From: CALLVY01 sp937899855
Lineage (GTDB): Bacteria; Bacteroidota; Bacteroidia; Chitinophagales; Saprospiraceae
Assembly: GCA_039820405.1 (NCBI GenBank)
Contig: JBCBQC010000028.1
Location: forward strand, 1-64,000
Reading direction: 5' to 3'
Length of the DNA: 64,000 nt
The position numbers were made by a program, and so were the translations under genes. Positions 35,843 through 47,116 of the stretch are shown piece after piece; positions within the stretch are counted from its first letter, which is position 1; each line of letters starts with the position of its first letter. The notes beneath the pieces were generated by a model. It saw only the letters and a list, made by a program, of their open reading frames with translations, made no database searches and had not been told where the DNA came from.

Positions 35843-38503
35843 TTGGCAAAGAAGGAACGCCGTACCAAGAGTACCAAAAAGCCCAAAAAGGTCACCCCCC
35901 TGATGTTGCAATATTTCAAGCTGAAGGAGCAATATCCCCAAGCCATTATGCTGTACCGGGTAGGTGATTTTTACGAAACCTTTGGAGAAGACGCCATCAA
36001 AGCTGCCCAGGCCCTGGGCATTGTCCTTACCAAACGCAACAACGGCGGTTCGGATATCGAACTGGCCGGATTTCCCTACCACTCGCTCGAAATGTACCTG
36101 CCCCGCCTGGTACGTGCCGGTTACCGCGTCGCGATCTGCGAGCAATTGGAAAAACCGAGCAAGGAGAAAAAAGTGGTCAAACGCGGCGTCACCGAAGTCG
36201 TCACCCCCGGGGTGGCGATCGACGATAAGTTGTTGGACCACAAGGCTAACAATTATCTGGCTTCTCTGGCCTTTGGGAAAAAAAGCCGCTTCGGGCTGGC
36301 CCTACTGGACGTCTCGACGGGAGAATTTCTGGTCAGCGAAGGGAGTGCCGCCTACATCGACAAATTGCTCCAAAGCTTTTCCCCCTCCGAAATCATCTTT
36401 GGCAAAGGCTACGCCAAGGCTTTTCACGAGCACTTTGGCGATAAGTTTTATACCTTTCCCCTCGACGACTGGATTTATACCGAAGATTATACCCGCGAGA
36501 AGCTGTTGGAAAAATTCCAAGTCCAGTCGCTCAAAGGCTTTGGGGTAGAGGAACTGGCCCTGGCCCAGGTAGCGGCGGGGGCCGTCCTACACTACCTGGC
36601 CACCACCGAAAACAAAAACCTCCAGCACCTCACGAGCATCAATCGCATCCAGGCCGATCGCTACGTGTGGCTCGACCGCTTTACCATCCGCAACCTGGAG
36701 TTGATCCACAGCCCGCACCCTTCGGGCGTCCCCCTGATCGACATCCTCGATGCCACCCTCTCGCCGATGGGTGCCCGCCTGCTCAAAAAGTGGGTCGTGC
36801 TGCCGCTCAAAGATCGGAGCCGGGTGGAGGCACGGTTGGAAATGGTCAGCCATTTTCTGACCCATCCCGACTTCAATACCGAAATCGAACAACAGATCCG
36901 CCTGATTGGTGATCTGGAGCGGCTGATCTCCAAAGTCCCCCTCGGCAAAATCAATCCCCGCGAAGTGGTACAGTTGGGCAGCGCCCTCGCCGCCATCCAA
37001 CCCATCAAGGCGGTCTTGACCCAGTCGGAGAGCGCTGCCCTGCGACAAATCGGGGAAGGGCTACAAAACTGCCGCGCGCTGCGCGAGCAAATCGAACGGG
37101 AAGTCATCCCCGAACCCCCCGTCAACCTCAACAAGGGCGGTGTCATGGCCGATGGCATCAACGGGGACCTGGACGAGCTGCGGAGCATCATCAGCAACAG
37201 CAAAGACCTCCTGCTCGATATCCAAAAGGTGGAGGCCGAAAAAACGGGGATCGCCAGTTTGAAAATCGGTTTCAACAATGTCTTTGGCTATTACCTGGAG
37301 GTCACCAACAAATACAAAAACCAGGGCTTGATCCCGGACAATTGGATTCGCAAGCAGACCCTGACCAACGCGGAACGCTACATTACCGAGGACCTGAAAA
37401 AGTTGGAGGCCAAAATTCTGGGAGCGGAGGAAAAAATTCTCGCCCTGGAGGAAGGCCTCTTCGCCGATTTGATCCACCGGATTCACGATTACATCCATCC
37501 CATCCAGCAAAACGCCCAATTGTTGGCCAAGGTCGACTGTTTGCAATCCTTCGCCCGGGTAGCGATCAAAAATGGCTATACCCGCCCCGAGATCAACGAC
37601 GGGCACCGGATCCACATCCAGGAGGGGCGCCACCCCGTCATCGAGCAGCACCTCGATTTGGGGGAGACCTACGTGCCCAACGACGTGTTTCTCGACAATG
37701 AGGAACAACAAATTTTGATGATTACCGGTCCCAATATGGCGGGTAAGTCGGCCGTCCTGCGCCAAACGGCCCTGATCTGTTTGATGGCCCAAATGGGGTG
37801 TTTTGTCCCCGCCGCCAAAGCCCAAATTGGCATCATCGACAAGGTGTTTACCCGGGTGGGCGCCACGGACAACATCTCTTCGGGGGAATCGACTTTTATG
37901 GTGGAGATGAACGAGACGGCGAGCATTATGAACAACATCTCCGACCGCAGCTTGATCCTCTTGGACGAGATCGGGCGGGGCACCTCGACCTACGATGGCA
38001 TCTCGATTGCCTGGTCGATCGCTGAGTTTTTGCACAACCACGCCAGCGCCCAGCCCAAGACCCTGTTTGCCACCCACTACCACGAACTCAACGAGCTGGC
38101 CAACAAATTTCCCCGAATCAAAAACTTCAACATCGCTACCAAGCAGGTCAACAACAAAGTGATTTTCCTCCGTAAGCTGGTGCCAGGGGGCAGCAATCAC
38201 AGTTTTGGCATTTACGTAGCGCAATTGGCGGGGATGCCGCGGGCCATCGTCCAGCGAGCCAACAAGATATTACAGCAGTTGGAACAGAAGTCGATCGTGC
38301 CGCAGGGAGAGGGGGCGTCCAGCGAGGCGATCCGTCAGTCCTTACAAAACTTGCCCGCGGAACAACCGGTACAATTGAGCATTTTCGAAGCCTCCGATCC
38401 GGTGGCCGCGCAGCTCAAGGAGGCCCTGGAGGATTTGGACCTCAATAGTATGACACCCATAGAGTGTATGCTCAAGTTGAACGAATTGAAGGGGCTGCTC
38501 TGA
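35843..38503 (+). CDS. mutS: DNA mismatch repair protein MutS
   Basis: The 886-residue protein recognises mismatched bases and starts repair. The mismatch-binding domain shows YRVGDFYETFGEDA; the ATPase has Walker A GPNMAGKSAVLRQTA, then SSGESTFMVEMNETA, LLDEIGRGTSTYDG, and the HYHELNEL signature. The start is a TTG at 35843, giving MAKKERRTKSTKKPKK as in relatives; an in-frame TGA stop lies just upstream (35837), and the nearby ATG at 35836 is in another frame. The first in-frame ATG is 20 residues on. ffh is convergent, 14 bases away. Confidence 0.96.
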   Translation: MAKKERRTKSTKKPKKVTPLMLQYFKLKEQYPQAIMLYRVGDFYETFGEDAIKAAQALGIVLTKRNNGGSDIELAGFPYHSLEMYLPRLVRAGYRVAICEQLEKPSKEKKVVKRGVTEVVTPGVAIDDKLLDHKANNYLASLAFGKKSRFGLALLDVSTGEFLVSEGSAAYIDKLLQSFSPSEIIFGKGYAKAFHEHFGDKFYTFPLDDWIYTEDYTREKLLEKFQVQSLKGFGVEELALAQVAAGAVLHYLATTENKNLQHLTSINRIQADRYVWLDRFTIRNLELIHSPHPSGVPLIDILDATLSPMGARLLKKWVVLPLKDRSRVEARLEMVSHFLTHPDFNTEIEQQIRLIGDLERLISKVPLGKINPREVVQLGSALAAIQPIKAVLTQSESAALRQIGEGLQNCRALREQIEREVIPEPPVNLNKGGVMADGINGDLDELRSIISNSKDLLLDIQKVEAEKTGIASLKIGFNNVFGYYLEVTNKYKNQGLIPDNWIRKQTLTNAERYITEDLKKLEAKILGAEEKILALEEGLFADLIHRIHDYIHPIQQNAQLLAKVDCLQSFARVAIKNGYTRPEINDGHRIHIQEGRHPVIEQHLDLGETYVPNDVFLDNEEQQILMITGPNMAGKSAVLRQTALICLMAQMGCFVPAAKAQIGIIDKVFTRVGATDNISSGESTFMVEMNETASIMNNISDRSLILLDEIGRGTSTYDGISIAWSIAEFLHNHASAQPKTLFATHYHELNELANKFPRIKNFNIATKQVNNKVIFLRKLVPGGSNHSFGIYVAQLAGMPRAIVQRANKILQQLEQKSIVPQGEGASSEAIRQSLQNLPAEQPVQLSIFEASDPVAAQLKEALEDLDLNSMTPIECMLKLNELKGLL

Positions 38504-38517
38504 GGAAGCGCCCCGGA

Positions 38518-39864
38518 CTAGCGGCGGCGACCACCTCCGCCGCCCAGATTGCCCATCATCTGATTCATATTGCCCCCCTTGCTCATTTTGTGCATCATCT
38601 TGCGCATTTGGTCAAACTGCTTGATGAACATGTTGATCTCGTGGATATTCTGGCCACAGCCTCGGGCGATGCGTCGTTTGCGGCTCATGTTGAGCAGCTC
38701 GGGATTGCCGCGCTCCTGGGGAGTCATGGATTGGATGATGGCTTCGACCTTTTTAAAGGCGGAGTTGTCGATTTCTAGGCCCTTGGTCATTTTACTCATT
38801 CCCGGAATCATATTGATGAGGCTTTTGAGATCGCCCATCTTACGAATTTGGTTGAGTTGGCTGTGGAAGTCGTTGAAGTCAAATTTATTTTTACGGATTC
38901 TCGTCTCCAGGCGTTTGGCCTCCTTCTCATCAAATTGGTCCTGGGCTTTTTCGACGAAGGAGACGATGTCTCCCATGCCCAAAATCCGCTGGGCCATCCG
39001 ATCGGGGTAGAAGATGTCGAGCGTGTCCATGCCTTCGCCCATGCTGACGAATTTGATGGGCTTGCCGACGGTGTATTTGATCGAGAGGGCGGCTCCCCCA
39101 CGGGTATCCCCGTCCATCTTGGTGAGTACGACGCCGTCGTAGTTGATCCGTTCGTTGAAGGCCTTGGCGGTATTGACGGCGTCCTGACCGGTCATGGAGT
39201 CCACCACAAAGAGGGTCTCGGTGGGGACGATGCCATTTTTGATGTCTTCGATTTCGTTCATCATCTCCTCGTCGACGGCCAAGCGGCCCGCGGTATCCAC
39301 GATCACCACATCGAAGCCGTGCTGCTTGGCGTGGAGGATGGCATTTTGGGCGATGGCGGTGGGGTTTTTGTTTTCCCGTTCGGAGTAGATGGGAACGCCG
39401 ATTTGCTCGGAGAGTACGGTCAGCTGATCGATGGCGGCGGGGCGGTACACGTCGCAAGCGACCAGGAGCGGCCGTGATTTTTTCTTGTTCTTGAGGTGGT
39501 TGGCCAGTTTGCCGGAGAAGGTCGTCTTACCCGACCCCTGTAGACCCGCGACGAGGATGACGCCCGGGTTGCCCTTGGCATTGATGCCGACCGACTGGCC
39601 CCCCATCAGGTCCACCAGTTCGTCCATCACGATCTTGACCATCAACTCTCCTGGCTTGACCGCTTTGAGTACGTTGCGGGTACCCAGGGCCTCGTCTTTG
39701 ATTTTATCGGTAAAGTCCTTGGCGATTTTGTAGTTTACGTCCGCGCTCACCAGCGCCCGACGAATTTCTTTGACGGATTGGGCGATGTTGATTTCGGTCA
39801 ACTTTCCATCGCCCCGCAAGTTTTTAAACGCCCCTTCTAAACGATCGCTAAGACTATCAAACAT
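38518..39864 (-). CDS. ffh: Signal recognition particle protein Ffh
   Basis: A 448-residue GTPase that, with 4.5S RNA, targets nascent membrane proteins to FtsY and SecYEG. The NG domain shows LQGSGKTTFSGKLANHLK, VDTAGRLAVDEEMM and TKMDGDTRGGAAL; the M domain shows MTPQERGNPELLNMSRKRRI, which binds the RNA, and ends in a Gly-rich tail (NLGGGGGRRR). Start chosen at ATG 39862-39864 (MFDSLSDRLEGAFKNLRG). A TATATTTG -7 box is 33 bases upstream. Convergent with mutS. Confidence 0.97.
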   Translation of the reverse strand: MFDSLSDRLEGAFKNLRGDGKLTEINIAQSVKEIRRALVSADVNYKIAKDFTDKIKDEALGTRNVLKAVKPGELMVKIVMDELVDLMGGQSVGINAKGNPGVILVAGLQGSGKTTFSGKLANHLKNKKKSRPLLVACDVYRPAAIDQLTVLSEQIGVPIYSERENKNPTAIAQNAILHAKQHGFDVVIVDTAGRLAVDEEMMNEIEDIKNGIVPTETLFVVDSMTGQDAVNTAKAFNERINYDGVVLTKMDGDTRGGAALSIKYTVGKPIKFVSMGEGMDTLDIFYPDRMAQRILGMGDIVSFVEKAQDQFDEKEAKRLETRIRKNKFDFNDFHSQLNQIRKMGDLKSLINMIPGMSKMTKGLEIDNSAFKKVEAIIQSMTPQERGNPELLNMSRKRRIARGCGQNIHEINMFIKQFDQMRKMMHKMSKGGNMNQMMGNLGGGGGRRR

Positions 39865-39896
39865 GTGTTCAATTTTTTTAAAGTAATTTAGGCCCA

Positions 39897-39904
39897 CAAA
39901 TATA
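39897..39904 (-). promoter_or_regulatory. Putative -7 promoter box for ffh
   Basis: The minus strand reads TATATTTG, an exact TAnnTTTG match, 33 bases upstream of the ffh start codon. Confidence 0.5.
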
Positions 39905-40006
39905 CGGAAAATAACGCTATTCCACCCGCCTCCCGACAAAGTCTGCCCCCACCGCGGAGGCGACGGGCTTCTTCCGGGCAATTTGGGGTACGGGGAAGCT
40001 GGGGGA

Positions 40007-40159
40007 ATGGGAGAATTATTGCGTCAGCCCAACCAAGATCCCCAATTGATGGTGCTGGAATTGTCGCCGGATGAGATCAGCGATACCGCCTGGCGGCTGG
40101 CGGAGCACCTGATGGCCTTGGAAGAGGCCTTGGCGCTTTTGGCGGGGCACCCGAGGTGA
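40007..40159 (+). CDS. Possible small ORF or gene remnant in the ffh upstream region
   Basis: In the 388-base gap between ffh and the peptide-binding lipoprotein, an ATG at 40007 opens a 50-residue frame (MGELLRQPNQDPQLMVLELS, then LAEHLMALEEALALLAGHPR) ending in TGA. Its second half could form amphipathic helices with coding-like composition. There is no recognisable domain, and no clear promoter. It may be a real micro-protein, a decayed gene or chance. The rest of the gap (39905-40006, 40160-40252) holds nothing I can name. Confidence 0.25.
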   Translation: MGELLRQPNQDPQLMVLELSPDEISDTAWRLAEHLMALEEALALLAGHPR

Positions 40160-40252
40160 TATTTTTTTGTGGAAAGACATTTTTTCAAAATTTTTTCTTT
40201 CTCATTCCCAGGAATTTAGCTATTGGTAGATAATTTTTTATTAATTGTTTTT

Positions 40253-41950
40253 ATGAAATTTTTCTTCAAAAGCGTCTACGTTGGGCGTTCTTCTGGTACT
40301 CGAGTTGGAAAAACGCTTCCTCCCTTTCTTCCGCTCCACCCGATATGGTTTGCCCTCCTGATCCTGCTACTCGCCGCCTGCAACGCCCCCGATCACCCCG
40401 CCAGCGAACTGCGCGTCTTCCGCTACAACCAGCACCGCAGTATCACTTCCCTCGACCCCGCCTTCGCCCGCAGCCAGTCCAATATCTGGGCCGTCGACCA
40501 CCTCTACGATGGCCTCCTCCAGCTCGACGACTCGCTCCGCGTCCGACCCGCCCTGGCTCACTCCTGGGACCTATCCGAAGACGGCCGGACCTACACCTTT
40601 CACCTCCGGGGCGACGTGCGCTTTCACGACGATCCCGTCTTTCCCGATTCCCTGGGCCGTCCGCTACGCGCCTCCGACGTGGTGTACAGCTTCTCACGGA
40701 TTATCGACCCGATGGTCAATTCCCCCGGCAGTTGGATTTTTAAGGATCGCATCGCCGTTACGCAAGCTTTCACCGCTCCCGACGACAGCACCTTCGTCCT
40801 CCGACTTCGCGAAGCCTTTCGCCCCATGCTGGGCATCCTCACCATGCAGTACTGCGCCGTAGTGCCCCGCGAGGCGGTGGAGACTTACGGACGGGATTTT
40901 CGTACCCGGCCGGTGGGGACTGGTCCCTTTCGCCTAAAAAAATGGTTGGAAGACCAGGCGCTCTTTTTGCTCAAAAACGAACACTATTTCGCGCGGGAAG
41001 CCGACCGAGCGCTTCCCCTGGTGGATGCGGTTCGGGTGGATTTTATTCCCGATCGCAAAACGGCTTTACTAGAACTGATGAAGGGGCGTATCGATTTTAT
41101 GTCGGGGCTGGAGTCCTCCTACGCTGGGATGTTGTTGACCTCGGAGGGGGATTTGCGGGCGGCCCAGCGGGAGCAATTGCAGTTTTTGAGTGCGCCCTTT
41201 CTCAATATGGAGTACCTGGGCATCAACATGGAGACGGTGGGCGACGGCCCGCTGAGTCACCAGAAGGTGCGGCAGGCCATGAATTTTGGCATCGACCGGC
41301 CGCGGATGCTGCGTCGCCTGCGCAACAGTGTGGGCCAGGCGGCCAACTCGGGCTTTACGCCCCGGGGATTGCCCTCGTTTGACGCGCAGAAGGTACCGGG
41401 GTACTCCTACCAACCCGATCGGGCGCGGCGCCTGCTGGCCGAGGCGGGTTTCCCCAATGGCGAGGGCTTGGGAGAGATTGAATTGCTGACCAGCAAGGAC
41501 TATCTCGACCTCTGTACCTTCATCACCCGGCAGTGGGAAGATCTGGGCCTCAAAGTCAAAATCGAACTGGTGGAATCGGCCGTATTGCGGGGGCGGATGC
41601 GGAAGGGGCAGGCCCCCTTTTTCCGAGCCTCCTGGATTGCGGATTATCCCGATGCGGAGAGCTTTTTTACCATGTTTTACAGCGCTAACCCAGCGCCTCC
41701 TAACTACACCCACTTTCGCGATTCCGAATTTGATCGTCTGTACGAGGCTGCCCTACGCGAAAACGACGACGAACGCCGCTATGCGCTTTACCACCGAATG
41801 GATGCCCGTCTGATTGAGCTGGCTCCGGTCATCTTTTTGTTTTATGACGAATCGGCCTTCATCGCGCGGCGGGAGGTCACGGGGTTGAGTCAAAATGCGA
41901 TCAACTTGCTCAATCTGCGGCGGGTACAAAAAGACCGCGAAAGTCAGTAG
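40253..41950 (+). CDS. Peptide-type ABC transporter substrate-binding lipoprotein (SBP family 5)
   Basis: A 565-residue protein of the DppA/OppA-like family, which binds peptides or similar ligands at the periplasmic face. Signal region with lipobox LLLAACNAP; SITSLDPAFARSQSNIWAVD and AHSWDLSEDGRTYTFHLRG are family hallmarks, as are FHDDPVFP and RPVGTGPFRLKKW. I chose ATG 40253; a TTG at 40223 is an alternative. No permease or ATPase genes are near, so it may serve a transporter encoded elsewhere. Its last codons overlap a terminator shared with the convergent S9 peptidase. Confidence 0.88.
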   Translation: MKFFFKSVYVGRSSGTRVGKTLPPFLPLHPIWFALLILLLAACNAPDHPASELRVFRYNQHRSITSLDPAFARSQSNIWAVDHLYDGLLQLDDSLRVRPALAHSWDLSEDGRTYTFHLRGDVRFHDDPVFPDSLGRPLRASDVVYSFSRIIDPMVNSPGSWIFKDRIAVTQAFTAPDDSTFVLRLREAFRPMLGILTMQYCAVVPREAVETYGRDFRTRPVGTGPFRLKKWLEDQALFLLKNEHYFAREADRALPLVDAVRVDFIPDRKTALLELMKGRIDFMSGLESSYAGMLLTSEGDLRAAQREQLQFLSAPFLNMEYLGINMETVGDGPLSHQKVRQAMNFGIDRPRMLRRLRNSVGQAANSGFTPRGLPSFDAQKVPGYSYQPDRARRLLAEAGFPNGEGLGEIELLTSKDYLDLCTFITRQWEDLGLKVKIELVESAVLRGRMRKGQAPFFRASWIADYPDAESFFTMFYSANPAPPNYTHFRDSEFDRLYEAALRENDDERRYALYHRMDARLIELAPVIFLFYDESAFIARREVTGLSQNAINLLNLRRVQKDRESQ

Positions 41951-41969
41951 CTGAGGGACTTTCGCGGTC
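41933..41969. terminator. Terminator overlapping the end of the substrate-binding protein gene
   Basis: A 13-bp perfect stem (GACCGCGAAAGTC 41933-41945 with GACTTTCGCGGTC 41957-41969). The left arm lies inside the last codons of the 40253-41950 gene. On the minus strand the stem is followed by TTTTTG, so it best serves the S9 peptidase gene whose stop lies 26 bases away. Confidence 0.7.
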
Positions 41970-41994
41970 GTGGGGGCTCCTGTTAGAATGGCGG

Positions 41995-43908
<1,914 letters not shown>

Positions 43909-44026
43909 GCAAAATTCTTTTATAAATGATGAGTTGGCTTTCCCCCGAAATTAACAAAAAAAGCCTACTGCTCCTCCCCCCGGGAAGAAGTCTTCGATCA
44001 ACGCGTTAATTTTACCTACGTAAGAC

Positions 44027-45802
44027 CTATTGCTTATATACTTTCGCTACCAAATGAGTTCCCCGGTCGCTCACTGAGTAAAGGGTATACAGGCCGGGAG
44101 CGATCCCTGTCAAATCCAATTGCTGGCTAGACTGCCCCCGCAGCGGTACCTCAAAAGCCCGGACGATTTGGCCCAAACCGTTGCGCAAATACCAACTGCC
44201 ACCGGGTAGCACGGTGTTGGATCCCCGGACCCAGACTTGGTCACCCGCGGGGTTGGGATACACCTCGACTTCCGCCCGCAACAAGTCCCGAGTGGCCGTA
44301 CTGGGATCATTGACCAGGCTCAATTCCAGATTGGAGAACCGCAGGTCACCCGTTTCCTCCGCGTACCAGATTTCGCCTGCCAAGCTCAGGGGCAGCCGTT
44401 CCAAATCGCGCTTTGCGATCACCTCCAGGGCCAGCAGCGCCTCCTCGCGGGGAGCCATTCGCTCCGCCCGGTCGAAGGGCAGCCAGTTGAAAGGATAGCG
44501 GCCCTCCGCCAGCAGCTCCCGGTTGTCGCGCCAAGCCTCCGCCAGTTCCGCCTCCAGGGGCTCGATGTCCACGATTTGGAGCGCGTCGGGATCAAACCGG
44601 ATTTGCCCACCCACGGCGTACATATCGCGGTAAGACCCCCGAATCACCAGGCGGCGCCGGGCACCGCGTTCCAACGGTCCGTCCTCCAACCACCAGGATT
44701 GTGTCGTGGCGCTACTGCCCGTTTGGGGGGCAACCAAGCCGCTAGGGTCGGCATTGCCGTTGATGTCACCGACCTTGACGCCGATAAAGTCCGCATTGCT
44801 TTGGTTGGCATCGAGGTTGGAGAGGACGATACTGTCCGGTGGGTTGATGGCCAGGGGATTGTCGGGATTGAGGAAGGTAAAATCGCGGGGCAGGTACCGC
44901 CAGGAGGTATTGTGGGTCAATTCGACGTCCAGAAAGAGCAAAAAACGCTGGAGCAGGACCAGGTCACTCGGTAGGATACTCTGCGAGCGATTGATGTCCG
45001 CTGCGAAGTACTGGTAGGGGCTGTCGAAGACGTCGATAAAAAGCATGTGCCGTTGGAGCAAGACCAAGTCGAGTAGGTTGACTCCGTTGCGGTCGTCGTC
45101 GTCCTTTTCGGGACGGATACTCACCGTCGTTCCCGCCAGCTCGGTGGGAAACTGGTAGTTGCCATTGCCGTCGCTGAGGGTGGGATCATTTTGGCTGCTG
45201 ATGTGGACCGTGACGTTGCCGAGTGCCTGATCATTCTCATCGGTCAGTTGCCCCCCAACGGAGTACAGGATGACCGGTCGCATGGCTCCCGTGGCTTCGA
45301 TGGCCGCGTCGATGGAATCGACGGTTGCGGCCTGGTTGGAGCCGCGTGGATTATAGGTCACGCTGCCGTCGGGAGCGATGACCACAAAGGTGGGCGTGCC
45401 GTTGAAGGGGCCGTAGGTACCGGCTTTGTAGGGGGCTACGGCGTTCAGGCTGCCCCCGTCTTGGCCCGCTCCGTGGAAGCTCAGGCCGTGGGTTGCTTCG
45501 AAGTCCGCCACGTCCGCATTGTCGTCGAAGGCCTTGTCGCTGAGGGAGAAAAAGACCACGTCTTGCTGTCCGGCGCCCCAGTCTTGGTAGAGGGGTTCGA
45601 GCATTGGGGCCATGGCATTGCAGGGTGGGCAGCTGGTGAACATAATATCCAGCACGACCGTTTTACCATTATTGAGGTAATCGGCGTAGAGTTGGTGGGT
45701 TTGGTTGTCGGTGGCGGTGATGGTGAAATCGGGGGCGGGTTGGGCCAAGAGCCAAGTGGGAAACAGCACCAGCCAGGCCAGTGGGAGTCGATATGTGTTC
45801 AT
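44027..45802 (-). CDS. Secreted thioredoxin-like protein with dockerin-like repeats and T9SS sorting domain
   Basis: A 591-residue exported protein. After a signal peptide (start MNTYRLPLAWLVLF at 45802) comes a TlpA/redoxin-like domain (about residues 22-165) with the active-site CPPC (residues 58-61) in DIMFTSCPPCNAMAPM and the cis-Pro region NGTPTFVVIAPDGS. A carboxypeptidase-regulatory-like segment follows, then paired dockerin-like motifs (NGVNLLDLVLLQRHML and SILPSDLVLLQRFLLF), and a cohesin-like region. The C-terminus is a Por sorting domain (VYPNPAGDQVWVRGS). A thiol-disulfide domain outside the cell is notable. Confidence 0.85.
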   Translation of the reverse strand: MNTYRLPLAWLVLFPTWLLAQPAPDFTITATDNQTHQLYADYLNNGKTVVLDIMFTSCPPCNAMAPMLEPLYQDWGAGQQDVVFFSLSDKAFDDNADVADFEATHGLSFHGAGQDGGSLNAVAPYKAGTYGPFNGTPTFVVIAPDGSVTYNPRGSNQAATVDSIDAAIEATGAMRPVILYSVGGQLTDENDQALGNVTVHISSQNDPTLSDGNGNYQFPTELAGTTVSIRPEKDDDDRNGVNLLDLVLLQRHMLFIDVFDSPYQYFAADINRSQSILPSDLVLLQRFLLFLDVELTHNTSWRYLPRDFTFLNPDNPLAINPPDSIVLSNLDANQSNADFIGVKVGDINGNADPSGLVAPQTGSSATTQSWWLEDGPLERGARRRLVIRGSYRDMYAVGGQIRFDPDALQIVDIEPLEAELAEAWRDNRELLAEGRYPFNWLPFDRAERMAPREEALLALEVIAKRDLERLPLSLAGEIWYAEETGDLRFSNLELSLVNDPSTATRDLLRAEVEVYPNPAGDQVWVRGSNTVLPGGSWYLRNGLGQIVRAFEVPLRGQSSQQLDLTGIAPGLYTLYSVSDRGTHLVAKVYKQ

Positions 45803-45887
45803 GAGAGATCGCCGGGAGCGAGTTTTGTACCTACTCAAGATACAAAACTCTGGCAAGTGTCGAAAGGGGGATTTGTCCTAACCAAAA

Positions 45888-45895
45888 CAAAGGTA
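45888..45895 (-). promoter_or_regulatory. Putative -7 promoter box for the thioredoxin-like cargo gene
   Basis: The minus strand reads TACCTTTG, an exact TAnnTTTG match, 86 bases upstream of the 44027-45802 start codon. Confidence 0.45.
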
Positions 45896-45907
45896 TAATT
45901 TAGCGTG

Positions 45908-46636
45908 ATGAAAGAAACACTTAGCCCATTGGTACACGGCCGGGATTTGGGGCGGATTGATCACCAGGAGGCCTGGGCCCACCAGTTGGAATTGCTCGAA
46001 GTGATGGTGGCGCGCAAACGCGCCAATCGCGGGCGGGCGCCGGAGGAGCGGGATCCCCAGGAGCACCACCTCCTGTTTTGCGAACATTCCCCGGTGTACA
46101 CCTTGGGCAAGAGCGGCTCACTGGATCACCTGTTGTTGTCCGAGGCGGAGTTGGCGCAGCGCGGCATTCAATTCCACAAGACCAATCGCGGCGGCGACAT
46201 TACCTTTCACGGGCCTGGCCAGATCGTGGCCTATCCCATTCTCGATCTCGACTGTTTTTTTACCGATGTACACCGTTACGTGCGTTTTCTGGAAGAGGCC
46301 ATCATCCGTACCCTCGCCGAATACGGCATCCAAGCGGGGCGCGAAACGGGCTACACCGGTGTGTGGCTGGACGCTACCGAGGTGCTGCCCACACGCAAGA
46401 TTTGCGCGATTGGGGTCCACCTGCGCCGCTGGGTGACCATGCACGGCCTGGCTTTAAACGTCAATACCGATCTGACTTATTTTCAGCACATTATCCCCTG
46501 TGGCATCGGCGATGCCGACAAGGCCGTCACGAGTATGGCCCTCGAACTTGGCAGGACTGTTGAACTAGAGGAGGTCAAGACCCGCTTGCGTCAGCATTTT
46601 GCCCAACTCTTTGAATTTGAGTGGGCCCCGGAATAG
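45908..46636 (+). CDS. lipB: Octanoyl-[acyl-carrier-protein]:protein transferase LipB
   Basis: The 242-residue enzyme moves an octanoyl group from ACP to lipoyl domains, the first step of lipoate synthesis. Conserved pieces: VYTLGKSGSLDHLL, NRGGDITFHGPGQIVAYPIL, and KICAIGVHLRRWVTMHGLAL, with the catalytic Lys (the K of RKICAIG) and the downstream HIIPCGI cysteine. ATG 45908 is preferred; a GTG directly before it would add one residue. It stands divergent from the T9SS thioredoxin gene. lipA is not in the window. Confidence 0.95.
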   Translation: MKETLSPLVHGRDLGRIDHQEAWAHQLELLEVMVARKRANRGRAPEERDPQEHHLLFCEHSPVYTLGKSGSLDHLLLSEAELAQRGIQFHKTNRGGDITFHGPGQIVAYPILDLDCFFTDVHRYVRFLEEAIIRTLAEYGIQAGRETGYTGVWLDATEVLPTRKICAIGVHLRRWVTMHGLALNVNTDLTYFQHIIPCGIGDADKAVTSMALELGRTVELEEVKTRLRQHFAQLFEFEWAPE

Positions 46637-46720
46637 GCGCAATTTTTTGTGCGATATTCTGTTTTATTCTTTACCTTTTACTGCGCACGCATCATCCGCA
46701 CCGCCAAATACTTTAGGAGC

Positions 46721-47116
46721 ATGAAAAAAGATATTCCCAACCTCAAAGTGGAGGACCTCGCCATCGCCGTGGTTCCTCGGAATGGCGAAGAGCTCTGGGA
46801 TACCTACATCCTCAACCTTCGCGACGACCGTATTTCCGACGTTCTCATCAACTCGCACGGCTACGGAAAGATCAACGGCTCGGATTACAAAACCACCACG
46901 CTGCGGCATTTTTTTGAAGAAATTGGACCCCTCCAAATCAAGCAAATTGAACCCATCCAAACCAAACTTTTCCAACTCACCAACGAGTACTGGGTCTCCT
47001 TTCGCTACGACGGCTACATGTACGATAAGAAGTACGTTTTTGTCAAAGGCAGCATCGATCAAATCCATTTTACGCCCATTCCCTTTCTCGATCGGCGGGG
47101 CGTCATGATTCGCTAA
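46721..47116 (+). CDS. Small conserved Bacteroidota protein of unknown function
   Basis: A 131-residue cytoplasmic protein starting at ATG 46721 (MKKDIPNLKVEDLAIAVVPR), preceded by TTAGGAGC, a good ribosome-binding-like sequence. The alternation of strands (TYILNLRDDRISDVLINSHG, then KQIEPIQTKLFQLTNEYW and SFRYDGYMYDKKYVFVKG) predicts a compact beta-rich fold. I recall similar small proteins across Bacteroidota, sometimes wrongly labelled as phenylalanyl-tRNA synthetase. No domain function is known to me. It follows lipB by 84 bases. Confidence 0.75.
   Translation: MKKDIPNLKVEDLAIAVVPRNGEELWDTYILNLRDDRISDVLINSHGYGKINGSDYKTTTLRHFFEEIGPLQIKQIEPIQTKLFQLTNEYWVSFRYDGYMYDKKYVFVKGSIDQIHFTPIPFLDRRGVMIR

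Noticed and set aside
35666..36241. N-terminal extension of the TerB-like protein at 35204-35665
   Set aside because: The open frame lies antisense to the certain 5' end of mutS, so I treat it as chance.
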